Source of the DNA: an uncultured Eubacteriales bacterium
Lineage (GTDB): Bacteria > Bacillota > Clostridia > Oscillospirales > CAG-272
Reading direction: 5' to 3'
Length of the DNA: 64,000 nt
Assembly (NCBI GenBank): GCA_934432725.1
Contig: CAKRZE010000006.1
Location: 56,283 to 120,282, forward strand
Part shown: positions 1 through 8,842 of the stretch, piece after piece
Layout: every line of letters starts with the position of its first letter
Position numbering within the stretch: the stretch's first letter is position 1
The notes under the pieces: model-generated
The model's database searches: none
The model's input: only the letters and a program-made list of their open reading frames with translations
Told to the model about the DNA's origin: nothing
Translations under genes and position numbers: made by a program

Positions 1-1305
1 GGGATCAGAATCCGAATGGCGACCCCGCCTCCCTCGCTTTCACCCAAAAAAGAGGCGTGGAAGGCGGCGGCTGCGGAGAAGGATGCCGCAATCCGCGCAC
101 AGGATTTCGGGCGGGCAGCCGTTTTGCGGGAAAAAGAAAAAACGGCGCTTTCCGAATGGGAAAATGCCGTTTCCGCATGGAAGGAGGAGCAGCAGCAGGC
201 TGCAAAGCCGGTCATGCTCGCCGCGGATATCGAGAAAACGCTGACCGAGTGGACAAAAATTCCGGTCACAAGGCTCACCACAGAGGAAAACGAGCGCCTG
301 CTCCGTCTGGAGGAGCTTCTGAGAAGGCGGGTCATCGGACAGGAGGACGCACTGCGCGCCGTCGCCCGCGCAATCCGCAGAAGCAGGATCGGTCTGGCTC
401 AGCCGAACCGTCCGGTCAGCTCCATGGTTTTCCTCGGACCGACCGGAGTCGGAAAAACCGAGCTGTGCCGTGCACTGGCAGAGGCACTGTTCGGCAGCGA
501 TGATTTTCTGATCCGGTTCGATATGTCCGAATATATGGAAAAGCACAGCGTATCCAGACTGATCGGCTCTCCTCCCGGCTATGTCGGCTACGGAGAGGGC
601 GGTCAGCTTACCGATGCGGTCAGCAAACGGCCGTACTCCGTCGTCCTGCTGGACGAAATCGAGAAGGCGCACCCGGACGTTCTGAACCTTTTGCTTCAGA
701 TTCTGGACAGCGGCTGTCTGACTGACGCACAGGGAAGAAAAACGGACTTTTCCAATACGGTTCTGATCATGACCTCCAACGCCGGAGCGGAGCTTATGAC
801 CGCCTCCCAAAAGACGCCCGGCTTCCTGACCGCCTCCCCCGGGACCGAAATCCAAACGCTTGATTCCCGTGTGGTTGACCGGCTGAAGGAGATGATCCGT
901 CCGGAGCTTTTCAACCGCATCGATGAAATCATCGTATTTCACCGTCTGTCCTCCTCGGACATCATGTCCATCACACTGTCTGCGCTGGAGGAGCTGACCT
1001 GCCGCATCCGGGCAATCGGCTTTGACATTGTATTTACCGAAAAAGCCGCAAAATTCCTTGCCGAAAAAGGAACCGACGTGCGTTACGGCGCCCGTCCGCT
1101 CCGCCGTGCCGTCCGGCAATTCGCAGAGGATCCCTTTGCAGAGGAGGTTCTGACCGGAAAGCTTGCAAAAGGCTGTCCGGTCCTTGCGGACGCAAGCCCG
1201 CAGGGAGACGGTCTGCGCTTCTCCGTCTCCTCCCGGGAGCTTCCGCAGAAAAAAGCGGAAGCCGACCGGGCTGTTCCGCCGGAGCCGTCTGTCCCCGGCA
1301 TCTGA
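1..1305 (+). CDS. clpC: ClpC-type AAA+ chaperone, 3' part (5' end outside window)
   Basis: C-terminal part of a Clp/Hsp100 ATPase, which unfolds proteins and normally feeds the ClpP protease in the cytosol. The frame is open from base 1, so the gene starts upstream and the first in-window ATG (16) is internal. A UVR-like helical segment (about residues 20-45, with KDAAIRAQDFGRAAVLREKE) is typical of the ClpC linker. The second AAA+ module follows: Walker A GPTGVGKT, Walker B VVLLDEIEKAHPDV, sensor-1 MTSNAGAEL, the pore motif GYVGYGEGG and the C-terminal D2-small domain (GARPLRRAVR). The tail after about residue 395 is short and low in complexity. It converges on mtlD and shares a probable bidirectional terminator with it. 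ClpC is preferred over ClpB because of the UVR-like linker. Family is certain; subfamily is fairly sure. Confidence 0.9.
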   Translation, partial: GIRIRMATPPPSLSPKKEAWKAAAAEKDAAIRAQDFGRAAVLREKEKTALSEWENAVSAWKEEQQQAAKPVMLAADIEKTLTEWTKIPVTRLTTEENERLLRLEELLRRRVIGQEDALRAVARAIRRSRIGLAQPNRPVSSMVFLGPTGVGKTELCRALAEALFGSDDFLIRFDMSEYMEKHSVSRLIGSPPGYVGYGEGGQLTDAVSKRPYSVVLLDEIEKAHPDVLNLLLQILDSGCLTDAQGRKTDFSNTVLIMTSNAGAELMTASQKTPGFLTASPGTEIQTLDSRVVDRLKEMIRPELFNRIDEIIVFHRLSSSDIMSITLSALEELTCRIRAIGFDIVFTEKAAKFLAEKGTDVRYGARPLRRAVRQFAEDPFAEEVLTGKLAKGCPVLADASPQGDGLRFSVSSRELPQKKAEADRAVPPEPSVPGI

Positions 1306-1567
1306 ATCCGGTCCGCCCGAAAATCCGAAATAGAGGCGGCCGGGAACACAAAAAACAGCCGCAGACCGATGCTTTTCTGCCGGCTCTTCCGATCTTAGTT
1401 CCCGCCGGACGGGTTCCCCGCAGTCGCCCCTCTGCCCCCGCAGTGCATGGGGAAGCGTCCGCTCTGCGGCAATGCTGCCGGACGCCGGCGCGCATGCAGG
1501 TCTGCCCGGTCGCTCTCCTCCGCCCGAAGCACGGAAAAAGCGCTTTGCCCCGTTTCCGCACAAGCAC

Positions 1568-1625
1568 AAAACGGCTTTCCCTCACCGGCTCCGAAAGGAG
1601 CCTGAACGGGAAAGCCGTTTGTTTT
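1568..1625. terminator. Bidirectional terminator between clpC and mtlD
   Basis: A 13-bp stem AAACGGCTTTCCC / GGGAAAGCCGTTT encloses an inner hairpin (GGCTCC / GGAGCC). On the plus strand it is followed by GTTTTTCC and on the minus strand by TTTTGTG, so it can end both convergent transcripts. Confidence 0.7.
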
Positions 1626-1667
1626 TCCGAACCGTCAGGACGGGGAATCCGTACCTCAGCCGTTTGC

Positions 1668-2876
1668 TCAGCGGTCGTTGATCGCGCAAATCACAGACAT
1701 CAGCTTATCTCCCGCCTTCAGACGGTCGTACACATTCCGGACAAGACCCTGAAGCGGAGAATCCTTTTCAATGCCGCAATACTGCACAAGAGCCGCCTCC
1801 GGACCGTGCTCCTCCGCATATGCATGCACCTCGGCAGAGGTCGGATCACCCTCGGGCGCAAAGAACAGCGCAGCTGCGATGCCCGCACAGATATTGACCG
1901 GAAGAATACCGTGCTTCAGGCACAGCTTTGCAGCTCCGACAAAGCGGTCATTTCCGGAAAGCTTGCGCTTGGTGTCGCGCCCCACGCGGTCAATGGTGTC
2001 TCCCAGAAGCTTGTTTTCATACCGGTGCAGAAGATTGCCGGAAAAATCGATCAGAGAGCCGAGCTCCACGCCATGCTCAGCCGACAGCGCACGGGAGGAT
2101 TCCAAAAGTGCCCTGAGCGCAAGATACTTGATTTCCGCATCCTCGGATGCCTCCCAGATGTAGGTATAGCCCTTGCGCTTGCCGAAATATGCCGTAATGG
2201 CATGGCTCATGTTATGCATAAAGAGCTTTCTCTGAATATAGAAATCAAAGGGAGTAAACGGAACCATATGGGCAATCTGCGGAATCTCGCCCTTGAACGC
2301 AGCCTTATCCACCGGCAACTCGCAGTATTCCTCCACGCAGACCGCAAGCGGATTCTTCTCCGCAATCTCCTTCGGCGTTGCGGGCACCATGCGTCCGATA
2401 GACGGCTCTACCAGCGCAATATGCGAATCAAAATACGCCTTTTCCGCATCGTCCAGATATCCCTTGACAAGATCCGTAAAATATGCGTCCGCTCCGATCA
2501 TGTTCTCGCAGATGATAATGTTCAGCGGTGCCTCAATGTTCCCTTTGCAGCGCAGCTTCACACCCTCCGCCACGTTCGGTGCGATGAATTTCAGAATATT
2601 GACGCCGACTGCCGTTGCCATAATATCGGCATCTGCGATTTCACGTGCGATTGCAGCCACGTCTTTTCCGTCCACGCCGCGCACGTGATCAACGATATGC
2701 TCCTCATAGGTGTCTCCCTTGGTCACATATACGGGATATTTTTTATCCTCGTTCAGCTTGTTAATCACCGTCATGTTGACATCAATCAGCGCCGTTTCAT
2801 ATCCGGACTCGCAAAAAAGCTGAACAATAAAGCCCCTTCCGATATTTCCGGCACCATACATCACTGCTTTTTTCAT
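1668..2876 (-). CDS. mtlD: Mannitol-1-phosphate 5-dehydrogenase family protein
   Basis: Predicted to interconvert mannitol-1-phosphate and fructose-6-phosphate with NAD(H) in the cytosol. The 402 residues match the long-chain mannitol dehydrogenase family. An N-terminal Rossmann motif YGAGNIGRGF (residues 8-17) is in the form seen in MtlD, and the family signature region follows with NMSHAITAYFG near residue 245. The start ATG at 2876 is well placed: GGAAAGGAAG lies about 8 nt upstream. The gene is divergent from the PfkB kinase and no mannitol PTS gene is visible, so the physiological substrate could be a related sugar-alcohol phosphate. Family call is strong; exact substrate is inferred. 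Confidence 0.85.
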   Translation of the reverse strand: MKKAVMYGAGNIGRGFIVQLFCESGYETALIDVNMTVINKLNEDKKYPVYVTKGDTYEEHIVDHVRGVDGKDVAAIAREIADADIMATAVGVNILKFIAPNVAEGVKLRCKGNIEAPLNIIICENMIGADAYFTDLVKGYLDDAEKAYFDSHIALVEPSIGRMVPATPKEIAEKNPLAVCVEEYCELPVDKAAFKGEIPQIAHMVPFTPFDFYIQRKLFMHNMSHAITAYFGKRKGYTYIWEASEDAEIKYLALRALLESSRALSAEHGVELGSLIDFSGNLLHRYENKLLGDTIDRVGRDTKRKLSGNDRFVGAAKLCLKHGILPVNICAGIAAALFFAPEGDPTSAEVHAYAEEHGPEAALVQYCGIEKDSPLQGLVRNVYDRLKAGDKLMSVICAINDR

Positions 2877-3222
2877 ACTTTTTCTTCCTTTCCCGCGAAC
2901 GAACCCTCCGGCAGCCGGCAGAACCGGCTTTCCCGCACTCCCGTCCGATCCGCAATCCGGTTCGGATTCTCACGGCTTCCCGCGGCGGCTTTGCCCGCAT
3001 CTGCGTTTCCCGGGAGGCAGACCTTCCGAGATGAAAGCTGCGCAGCCGGGCATGCGTCCGCCGCAGAGTCCGCCGGAGCGGACCGCCCGCGCAAAACGCC
3101 CTGCATTCCGCCTTTTCCCGCTTCTTTTCCGCCTCATGCGAAAAAAACGCGCCTGAGAATTCGTTTCCGGTCTTTTTTCATGTAATCTGAAAAAATGTCA
3201 TTCCAACCTTTTCATTTAACAG

Positions 3223-3251
3223 TTTACAATTACAATTATATATGTTATAAT
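3223..3251 (+). promoter_or_regulatory. Sigma-A promoter of the PfkB kinase gene
   Basis: TTTACA (3223-3228), a 17-bp spacer ending in an extended -10 TG, and TATAAT (3246-3251). Transcription would start near 3258, leaving a leader of about 110 nt before the ATG at 3372. No known riboswitch was recognised in that leader. The rest of the 2877-3371 intergenic space shows no gene. Confidence 0.75.
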
Positions 3252-3371
3252 AAAAGAAATCAAGAGGCGGAAGCCGAAACGGTCAAAAAAACCTGACAAA
3301 TATCCCGCCTTCCCCCGCCGCGATTTTGATTTTTTCTGAAATATCTTTATAAAAAGGACGGTTTTTAACAC

Positions 3372-4397
3372 ATGAACAAGGGAATCATCGTTGCCGGACA
3401 TATGTGCGTTGACGTACTGAAAAAGATCGATGCATATCCGGATGCATGCAATCTGACCACCATCCGCAGAGTTGACCAGTCCATGGGAGGACTGGTGCCC
3501 AACTGCATTCAGGACCTCGCCATCATCGACCCGACGCTGCCCCTGACGGCGGTCGGCATCGTAGGCGATGACAGCTATGGCGCGTACATACGTCAGAACC
3601 TCGCAAAATACCCGAACATCTCCACCGAGCATGTCAAGGTCAAGGGACAAACCTCCTTTACGGACGTCATGTACGACAGCGTCAAGCGCACCCGCGCGTT
3701 CTTCCAGTTCCGCGGCGCCAATGCGGAATTCGGACCGGAGGACTGCGATTTTGATCAGATTCAGGGAGATATTCTGCATGCAGGCTATATTCTTCTGATG
3801 GATACGCTGGATGAGGCGGACGAAACCTACGGAACCAAGATGGCTCGTCTTCTGGCAAATGCGCAGGCGCACGGCATCAAGACCTCAATCGACATCGTTT
3901 CGGAGGAATCGGACCGGTATAAGAAGGTCGTCATTCCGGCGCTGCGCTATACGGACTACTGTGTCATCAACGAAATCGAATCCGCAAAGATCACCGATAT
4001 CCCCTCCAAGGATGCGGACGGCAACATGATTGAAGAAAACATGCCGAAGATTCTGAAGGCACTCCGTTCGCTCGGCGTCTCAAACTGGATCATTATCCAT
4101 GCCCGCGATGCAAGCTACGGACTGGACACAGACGGAACCTATGTCCGGATCGATGCACTGGACATTCCGCGCTCCATGATCGCGGGCACCACGGGAGCCG
4201 GCGATGCGTTCTGCTCCGGCGTTCTGTACGCTGCCTACAAGGGCATGAGCATGATTGAAGCCATGAACTTCGGCACTGCCGTTGCCTCCTGCTCCATCCT
4301 GACCGCAGGCGCATCCGACGGCATCCGCAGCTATGAGGAGACTCTGCGCTTCAGCCGCGAATTCCCCGAGCCGAAAATGACCGTTGTAAAGCCCTGA
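3372..4397 (+). CDS. PfkB-family carbohydrate kinase
   Basis: Ribokinase/PfkB-fold sugar kinase of 341 residues, the usual length. It phosphorylates a sugar or sugar-like alcohol with ATP in the cytosol. The N-terminal glycine-rich signature region (DQSMGGLVPN near residue 37) and the C-terminal signature GTTGAGDAFCSG (272-283, with Asp278 as the catalytic base) are intact. The start follows AAAAAGGACGG, and an upstream sigma-A promoter supports expression. It lies divergent from mtlD, so fructose or another substrate entering the fructose-phosphate pool is attractive, but the sequence alone does not settle the sugar. The 3' end faces sigF, with a hairpin and an interspersed repeat between them. 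Confidence 0.85.
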   Translation: MNKGIIVAGHMCVDVLKKIDAYPDACNLTTIRRVDQSMGGLVPNCIQDLAIIDPTLPLTAVGIVGDDSYGAYIRQNLAKYPNISTEHVKVKGQTSFTDVMYDSVKRTRAFFQFRGANAEFGPEDCDFDQIQGDILHAGYILLMDTLDEADETYGTKMARLLANAQAHGIKTSIDIVSEESDRYKKVVIPALRYTDYCVINEIESAKITDIPSKDADGNMIEENMPKILKALRSLGVSNWIIIHARDASYGLDTDGTYVRIDALDIPRSMIAGTTGAGDAFCSGVLYAAYKGMSMIEAMNFGTAVASCSILTAGASDGIRSYEETLRFSREFPEPKMTVVKP

Positions 4398-4444
4398 TCC
4401 CTCTTTTCCGGAATCCGGGTCCCCGTTTTATAAAGCATGCCGAA

Positions 4445-4471
4445 AGGGGCTGCCGCATGATGCGGCAGCCC
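4445..4471. terminator. GC-rich perfect hairpin after the PfkB gene
   Basis: GGGGCTGCCGCA / TGCGGCAGCCCC form a perfect 12-bp stem with a 3-nt loop. No U-run follows on either strand, so it is a strong transcript-end or processing hairpin rather than a canonical intrinsic terminator. Confidence 0.4.
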
Positions 4472-4526
4472 CGAAAAGCTGTCGGGGGCACGGTGTCTCC
4501 GGCTGAAAAAGCTCCTCCTGTCTGAC

Positions 4527-4730
4527 GAGGGGTTAAAAACCCGTTTCCGGCTTTTCCCCCCCCTCCGCCGATATCGGTCCCGGCGGTCAAGCCCCGCCGT
4601 TTTGCCGCAGGGAAAGCCGAGAAAACAAAGGCGCAGGGCAAAAACGACCGACATCACATCAAAATACGGAATCCCGACCGGCACTTTTGAAGGGCTGTTA
4701 AAAGCTGAGAGGTTTTTAACAGCCCCTTTC
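4527..4730 (+). repeat. Interspersed hairpin-bounded repeat, copy A
   Basis: Non-coding element of about 200 bp shared with 16967-17168 (copy C), 21930-22075 (D, inverted) and 14621-14720 (B, inverted, partial). It starts with a GGGTTAAAAACCC-type hairpin. The conserved core holds CGCCGTTTTGCCGCAGGGA (about 4595-4613), ACAAAGGCGCAGGGCAAAAA (from 4625) and CGGAATCCCGACCGG (4667-4681). It ends in a 12-bp hairpin (GGGCTGTTAAAA / TTTTTAACAGCCC, 4692-4725) followed by CTTTCTCTT, which could also end the kinase transcript. Confidence 0.75.
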
Positions 4731-4796
4731 TCTTCTCCCTCCTTTGAGGCAAGCAAAAATCCGCAGCCGCGCCGCCGGCAGAGCGGGCAAGGAATG

Positions 4797-5516
4797 CTAC
4801 AGCGCCTGACGCAGCTGCTCCATAATCTTCTTTTCCTCCCGTGACACCTTTACCTGCGTCAATCCGAGTATTTCCCCGGTCTGCTGCTGTGACATTTCGC
4901 GGAAATACCGCAGAATCACGATCTGCCTCTGAAGCTCCGGCAGACTGCGGATCGCCTCCGCAAGCGCAATCCGATCGGTCATTGCGGCAATTTCATCCTT
5001 TTTGTCCGCAATCGTGCTCTCCAGGGTCAGCGCGTCATCGTCTCCCTGCCGCTCATTCAAAGAATGAACGGGACTGACCGCCTCCAGCGCATAGACCATC
5101 TCCTCCATACTCAGACCGCAGCGCTGTGCAAGCTCCGACACACGCGGCTCCCTCCCGTTTTCACGGACAAACCGCTCCTTTTCCCGCATGACGCTGATTC
5201 CCTGCTTTTTGATCCCGCGCCCCACCTTGATCATCCCGTCATCCCGCAAATACCGCCTGATCTCTCCGATAATCAGCGGAACCGCATAGGTGGAGAACAC
5301 CGTGTGGAATTCAAAGCGGAAGCTTTTGACTGCCTTGATCATTCCGATGGTTCCGATCTGAACCAAATCCTCATATTCCGTTCCCCTATCCCGGAAACGA
5401 AGCGCCGTGCTCTTGACCAGACCCATATTGAGCCGGACAATTTCATCCATTGCCTCCCTGCTGCCCTCCTGTGCGCGGCGGATGAGGTCGCTGTTTTTTT
5501 CATATGTTTCTTCCAC
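4797..5516 (-). CDS. sigF: Sporulation sigma factor sigma-F
   Basis: RNA polymerase sigma factor of 239 residues that switches on early forespore genes. Region 2 is clear (NMGLVKSTALRFRDRGTEYE, then DLVQIGTIGMIKAVKSF), region 3 (GREPRVSELAQRCGLS) and the region 4 helix-turn-helix (SQQQTGEILGLTQVKVSREE) follow. Downstream position after spoIIAA and spoIIAB identifies sigma-F rather than sigma-G or sigma-E. The start is GTG at 5516. The GGAG that could serve it lies 12 nt away in the loop of a hairpin (GGTGC / GCACC, 5517-5537) that also contains the spoIIAB stop codon, so translation may depend on ribosomes arriving from spoIIAB. In the family, SpoIIAB holds sigma-F inactive until SpoIIAA releases it. 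Confidence 0.93.
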   Translation of the reverse strand: MEETYEKNSDLIRRAQEGSREAMDEIVRLNMGLVKSTALRFRDRGTEYEDLVQIGTIGMIKAVKSFRFEFHTVFSTYAVPLIIGEIRRYLRDDGMIKVGRGIKKQGISVMREKERFVRENGREPRVSELAQRCGLSMEEMVYALEAVSPVHSLNERQGDDDALTLESTIADKKDEIAAMTDRIALAEAIRSLPELQRQIVILRYFREMSQQQTGEILGLTQVKVSREEKKIMEQLRQAL

Positions 5517-5522
5517 GGTGCA

Positions 5523-5972
5523 TTATTTCTCCGCACCGAGCTTTTTTACCATCGTCACCGTTGTGCCGCGCCCGGGTCTGGAATGTACGCGCAGGCTGTC
5601 GGTAAAGCTCTTCATGATGGTAAAGCCCATTCCGCCGCGTTCCCCGTCCGGATCGCCGGTATACAGCGGCTGCATGGCGCGTTCCACATCCTCAATGCCG
5701 CAGCCGTCGTCATGAACGCGGATAAAAATACGCCGGTCCGCATAGATTTTCAGAATCAGCGTCACCATGCCGCCGATCTTTCCGCGATAGCCGTGGATGA
5801 TCGCATTTGTAACCGCCTCCGACACGGCGGTTCTGATGTCTGCAAGCTCGTCCACTGTCGGGTCCAACGCGGACAGCGCCGCCGTCACCGTACAGCGGGC
5901 AAATGCTTCATTCTGCGAAACCGCCGAAAACTCCAGCCTGATGTGATTGATCAGCTCCTCCCGGTATCTCAT
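5523..5972 (-). CDS. spoIIAB: Anti-sigma-F factor / serine kinase SpoIIAB
   Basis: GHKL-fold kinase of 149 residues that binds sigma-F and phosphorylates SpoIIAA. The ATP-binding boxes are intact: N-box EAVTNAIIHGY (from Glu52), G1 DDGCGI (88-93) and G2 ERGGMGF (111-117). It overlaps the end of spoIIAA by 4 nt (ATGA), so the two are translationally coupled, and its stop is 6 nt from the sigF start. Length and order match the family exactly. Function is taken from the well-studied Bacillus homologue. Confidence 0.95.
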   Translation of the reverse strand: MRYREELINHIRLEFSAVSQNEAFARCTVTAALSALDPTVDELADIRTAVSEAVTNAIIHGYRGKIGGMVTLILKIYADRRIFIRVHDDGCGIEDVERAMQPLYTGDPDGERGGMGFTIMKSFTDSLRVHSRPGRGTTVTMVKKLGAEK

Positions 5973-6373
5973 ATTGCATCCTCCTTTTTCTCCGCTCCCG
6001 CGGACTTCTTCTCTGCATCGGAGCGCATTTCCGTCTCAATCAGGCGGTCCACCCCTGCAAGCGACACGATCTTCATAATCTGCCGGGACGGGTTGCATAA
6101 AACAAGCCTGCCGCCGTATTCCGATATCTTTGCATACCGCCCGAGAATCAGTCCGAGTCCTGCGCTGTCCATAAAATTGACAGCCGACACCTCCAGCTTT
6201 ACCAGCTCCGGATGCAGCTTGCAAACAACCGAATCGATTTCTTCCCTTGCCGCTTTGGCGCCGTGATGATCGATCTCGCCATGCAGATAGAACACTGCCG
6301 TATGCTCCTCAGGATACAGCTGTACCGTAACGGCATCTCTGCCGTTTTTTTCTTTTTTCAGAATATCCTCCAT
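5969..6373 (-). CDS. spoIIAA: Anti-anti-sigma factor SpoIIAA
   Basis: STAS-domain protein that, when unphosphorylated, displaces sigma-F from SpoIIAB. The phosphorylation-site motif VNFMDSAGLGLILGRY is present with the expected serine at residue 70, counted from the ATG at 6373. The second serine found in Bacillus (DSSG) is alanine here, but the aligned phosphorylated serine is kept. An upstream in-frame GTG (6403) would add ten residues. The ATG is preferred because AAGGAAAGCGGGGAG sits directly before it. The protein is 134 residues, slightly longer than usual owing to a charged C-terminal tail (KKSAGAEKKE). Confidence 0.93.
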   Translation of the reverse strand: MEDILKKEKNGRDAVTVQLYPEEHTAVFYLHGEIDHHGAKAAREEIDSVVCKLHPELVKLEVSAVNFMDSAGLGLILGRYAKISEYGGRLVLCNPSRQIMKIVSLAGVDRLIETEMRSDAEKKSAGAEKKEDAI

Positions 6374-6491
6374 ATGCTCCCCGCTTTCCTTGCTTTTTGA
6401 CACTGATCCGAGCCGACATTTTTCCCGTATTTCCTCCGGTCGGTCCGAAGATCCGCGCCCTTTCCCGGTACCCCGTACCGATTATGGGAAT

Positions 6492-6497
6492 ATTATA
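6492..6497 (-). promoter_or_regulatory. Possible -10 element upstream of spoIIAA
   Basis: A TATAAT on the minus strand about 120 nt before the spoIIAA start. No good -35 lies at 16-18 bp, and no convincing sigma-H promoter was recognised, so the regulating holoenzyme is unclear. Confidence 0.3.
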
Positions 6498-6630
6498 CAA
6501 TTCCGGAATCGCAAAGTTTGTCACAATCGGGCATGAAACAAAATGCTCCCGCATGCCGCTTTCAAATCCGGAAAAAACCGGAATTGCCCCGAAAAAGCAG
6601 GACTCCGCGCCGAACAAGCCGCAAAAAAGC

Positions 6631-6668
6631 AAAAAAAAGAAGCCGCAGATGCCCGTCTGCAAGGCTTC
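6631..6668 (-). terminator. Intrinsic terminator, minus strand
   Basis: On the minus strand GAAGCC and GGCTTC enclose an inner GCAGA / TCTGC hairpin and are followed by eight T residues. It lies about 440 nt beyond the UPF0210 stop and would end that transcript before the spoIIA operon. The 6669-7105 stretch holds no supported gene. Confidence 0.75.
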
Positions 6669-7105
6669 GGTTTCCGATATGACGCCGGGGCTGCCGCACA
6701 ACCGCACGACAGCCCCGAATAATATAGAATTACTGTATTTCAAGCGCTTTTCCGCACCTGCGTCAAGGCAGCCCGTACCCGCAATTGCCGATGCGGTCCC
6801 TAAGCAAAGGGAGTCCCCCGCGGCTGCTCCGCGCTCCGGAGTGAAAGCACCGTCCGCTTCCTTTCTGCGCTTGCGGAGGAGCACCCGTCCAAAGGAGTCT
6901 CGCACGCAGGGAACCTTCCCCCTCGTCCGAAAAGAACCGCAAAAGGTTCACTCCGGAGCAAGGCACAGACCCCTTCCGCCCGTTTTTCCGGGCATCACGG
7001 CAAATCCGGAGCACCCTTCCGCACAGAGGTCCCCCAAACGCGCTCCGTCTCCGATATTTGAAGGCTGTGCGACAGGACCGGCGGATAGGTACAATTCCCG
7101 TCCGA

Positions 7106-8464
7106 TCAGTTCTTCAGACTCTGCAAAGGCGCCGGAATTCTTCCGCCGCGCGCGATGAAGGCACCGCTTCCCTCCGCGTGAACCGGCATAACCGGCGCGC
7201 TTCCGAGCAAGCCGCCGAACTCCACCTCGTCCCCGACCCGTTTGCCAATCGCAGGGATGATCCGGACCGCCGTTGTCTTGGAGTTGACCATGCCGATTGC
7301 CGCCTCATCCGCGATAATCGCCGAGATTGTTTCCGCAGGGGTATCCCCCGGGATTGCAATCATATCCAGTCCCACAGAGCAGACGCAGGTCATTGCCTCA
7401 AGCTTTTCCAGCGTCAGCGTGCCCGACTTTGCCGCGTGGATCATTCCCTCATCCTCAGAAACCGGAATGAAGGCGCCGGACAGACCGCCCACCGAGCTTG
7501 AAGCCATCACGCCGCCCTTTTTCACGGCATCGTTCAGCAGCGCCAGTGCGGCTGTCGTACCGTGCGTGCCGCAAACCTCAAGTCCCATTTCCTCCAGAAT
7601 TCTTGCCACACTGTCACCCTTTTCCGGAGTCGGCGCCAAAGAAAGGTCCACCACACCGAACGGAACCTTCAGGCGCCGGGAAGCCTCCTGCGCCACAAGC
7701 TGTCCCATGCGTGTAATGTGGAATGCGGTGCGTTTGATTGTCTCCGCAACAACATCAAACGGCTCTCCCTTGACGCTTTGCAGCGCATGGTATACAACGC
7801 CGGGACCGGAAACGCCGACATTGATGCAGCATTCCGGCTCACCCGGACCGTGAAACGCACCCGCCATAAAGGGATTGTCCTCCACTGCGTTTGAAAAGAC
7901 CACCAGCTTGGCACAGCCGAAGCCGCAGCGGTCGCCGGTTTTTCCCGCAGTCTCCCGGATGATTTTCCCCATCAGGCGAACGGCGTCCATATTGATTCCC
8001 GCCCGTGTGCTTGCCACGTTGACGGAGGAGCAGACAAGGTCCGTCTCCGCCAGCGCCTCCGGAATGGAGCAGACCAGCCTCCGGTCGCCCTTCGTAAAGC
8101 CCTTCTGCACCAAAGCGGAAAAGCCCCCGATAAAGTTCACTCCGCAGGTTTTCGCCGCACGGTCCATCGCTTTTGCCAGCGGCACATAGGATTCTGTTTC
8201 GCATGCCTCCGCGATCATGGCGATCGGCGTGACCGATATCCGCTTATTGACGATCGGAATTCCGTATTCCGTTTCGATCACTTCACCCGTTCTGACCAGA
8301 TTCTGAGCATACCGCGTGATTTTATCATAGATTTTGTCCGCGCAGCGGGCAGTATCCGAATCGCAGCAGTCGCGCAGGGAGATCCCCATCGTAATTGTCC
8401 GCACATCGAGGTGCTGGTTATCGATCATCTCAATGGTTGATATAATATCGGAATGATTCAGCAT
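7106..8464 (-). CDS. UPF0210 (DUF711/PFL family) protein
   Basis: Conserved protein of unknown biochemical role, 452 residues, cytosolic. Recognised from its family-specific segments such as VRTITMGISLRDCCDSD near the N terminus, IGGFSALVQKGFTKGD, and the C-terminal VGGLSGAFIPVSEDEGM. Conserved cysteines (CGFGCAK, EPECCINVG) are notable. The ATG at 8464 is chosen over that at 8470 because GGGAG lies 7 nt upstream of it. It follows the ACT-domain gene by 15 nt. The UPF0237-UPF0210 pair is a conserved gene couple in Firmicutes, which suggests the ACT protein senses a small ligand for, or acts with, this protein. Confidence 0.88.
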   Translation of the reverse strand: MLNHSDIISTIEMIDNQHLDVRTITMGISLRDCCDSDTARCADKIYDKITRYAQNLVRTGEVIETEYGIPIVNKRISVTPIAMIAEACETESYVPLAKAMDRAAKTCGVNFIGGFSALVQKGFTKGDRRLVCSIPEALAETDLVCSSVNVASTRAGINMDAVRLMGKIIRETAGKTGDRCGFGCAKLVVFSNAVEDNPFMAGAFHGPGEPECCINVGVSGPGVVYHALQSVKGEPFDVVAETIKRTAFHITRMGQLVAQEASRRLKVPFGVVDLSLAPTPEKGDSVARILEEMGLEVCGTHGTTAALALLNDAVKKGGVMASSSVGGLSGAFIPVSEDEGMIHAAKSGTLTLEKLEAMTCVCSVGLDMIAIPGDTPAETISAIIADEAAIGMVNSKTTAVRIIPAIGKRVGDEVEFGGLLGSAPVMPVHAEGSGAFIARGGRIPAPLQSLKN

Positions 8465-8479
8465 ATTCATACTCCCGTA

Positions 8480-8749
8480 TCAGATCTGATGCATGGCGGA
8501 GAAAATATCCTCCCGCTGGATCCGGATGCTCAGCTCCATCTCCTCGCCCTTATCCCGCAGCGCCTCTTTTATCGCCTCAAAAGGGACCTCGCTGGTCGAG
8601 GTATCCACCAGCATCGTCATTGTAAAAAACTCCTTCATGACCGTCTGACTGATATCCAGAATATTGACGTTCATTCTTGCGAGAAGCGCGCAGACATCCG
8701 CAATAATTCCGACGCGGTCCTTTCCGATGACCGTTACCACAGCCTTCAT
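8480..8749 (-). CDS. ACT domain protein, UPF0237
   Basis: Stand-alone ACT domain of 89 residues, related to the regulatory protein GcvR. ACT domains bind amino acids or similar small ligands. The sequence opens with the family-typical MKAVVTVIGKDRVGI and ends with the IRIQREDIFSAMHQI strand and helix. An upstream in-frame ATG (8761) would add four residues; 8749 fits the family and has GGTGAT just before it. The leader has the unusual distant Shine-Dalgarno plus hairpin described separately. It is probably cotranscribed with the M23 gene upstream and UPF0210 downstream. Confidence 0.88.
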   Translation of the reverse strand: MKAVVTVIGKDRVGIIADVCALLARMNVNILDISQTVMKEFFTMTMLVDTSTSEVPFEAIKEALRDKGEEMELSIRIQREDIFSAMHQI

Positions 8750-8789
8750 TGCAATCACCATCGCCCTTGCACCGCAAGGGCATCCTTTC
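8750..8789 (-). promoter_or_regulatory. SD-hairpin leader of the ACT gene
   Basis: GAAAGGA ends 33 nt before the ATG at 8749. A perfect 8-bp hairpin (GCCCTTGC / GCAAGGGC, loop GGT) fills the gap and a weaker GGTGA follows. Confidence 0.6.
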
Positions 8790-8842
8790 TTTTAAAACAT
8801 GACTCACATTCCGGGGGGACAGAACTCCTGCGTCCGCCCGGC

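Noticed and set aside
40..1569. 509-codon frame antisense to clpC
   Set aside because: Antisense shadow of a conserved gene, with Cys/Arg/Gly-rich composition and no domain.
1443..3185. 580-codon frame antisense to mtlD
   Set aside because: Shadow of mtlD; codon pattern follows the reverse strand of that gene.
3258..3371. Riboswitch in the PfkB leader
   Set aside because: No conserved aptamer sequence, and no terminator or Shine-Dalgarno-masking hairpin, was found.
4527..4730. CRISPR or attachment-site interpretation of the repeat copies
   Set aside because: Copies are dispersed, about 200 bp, in both orientations and without spacers; no cas or integrase gene is nearby.
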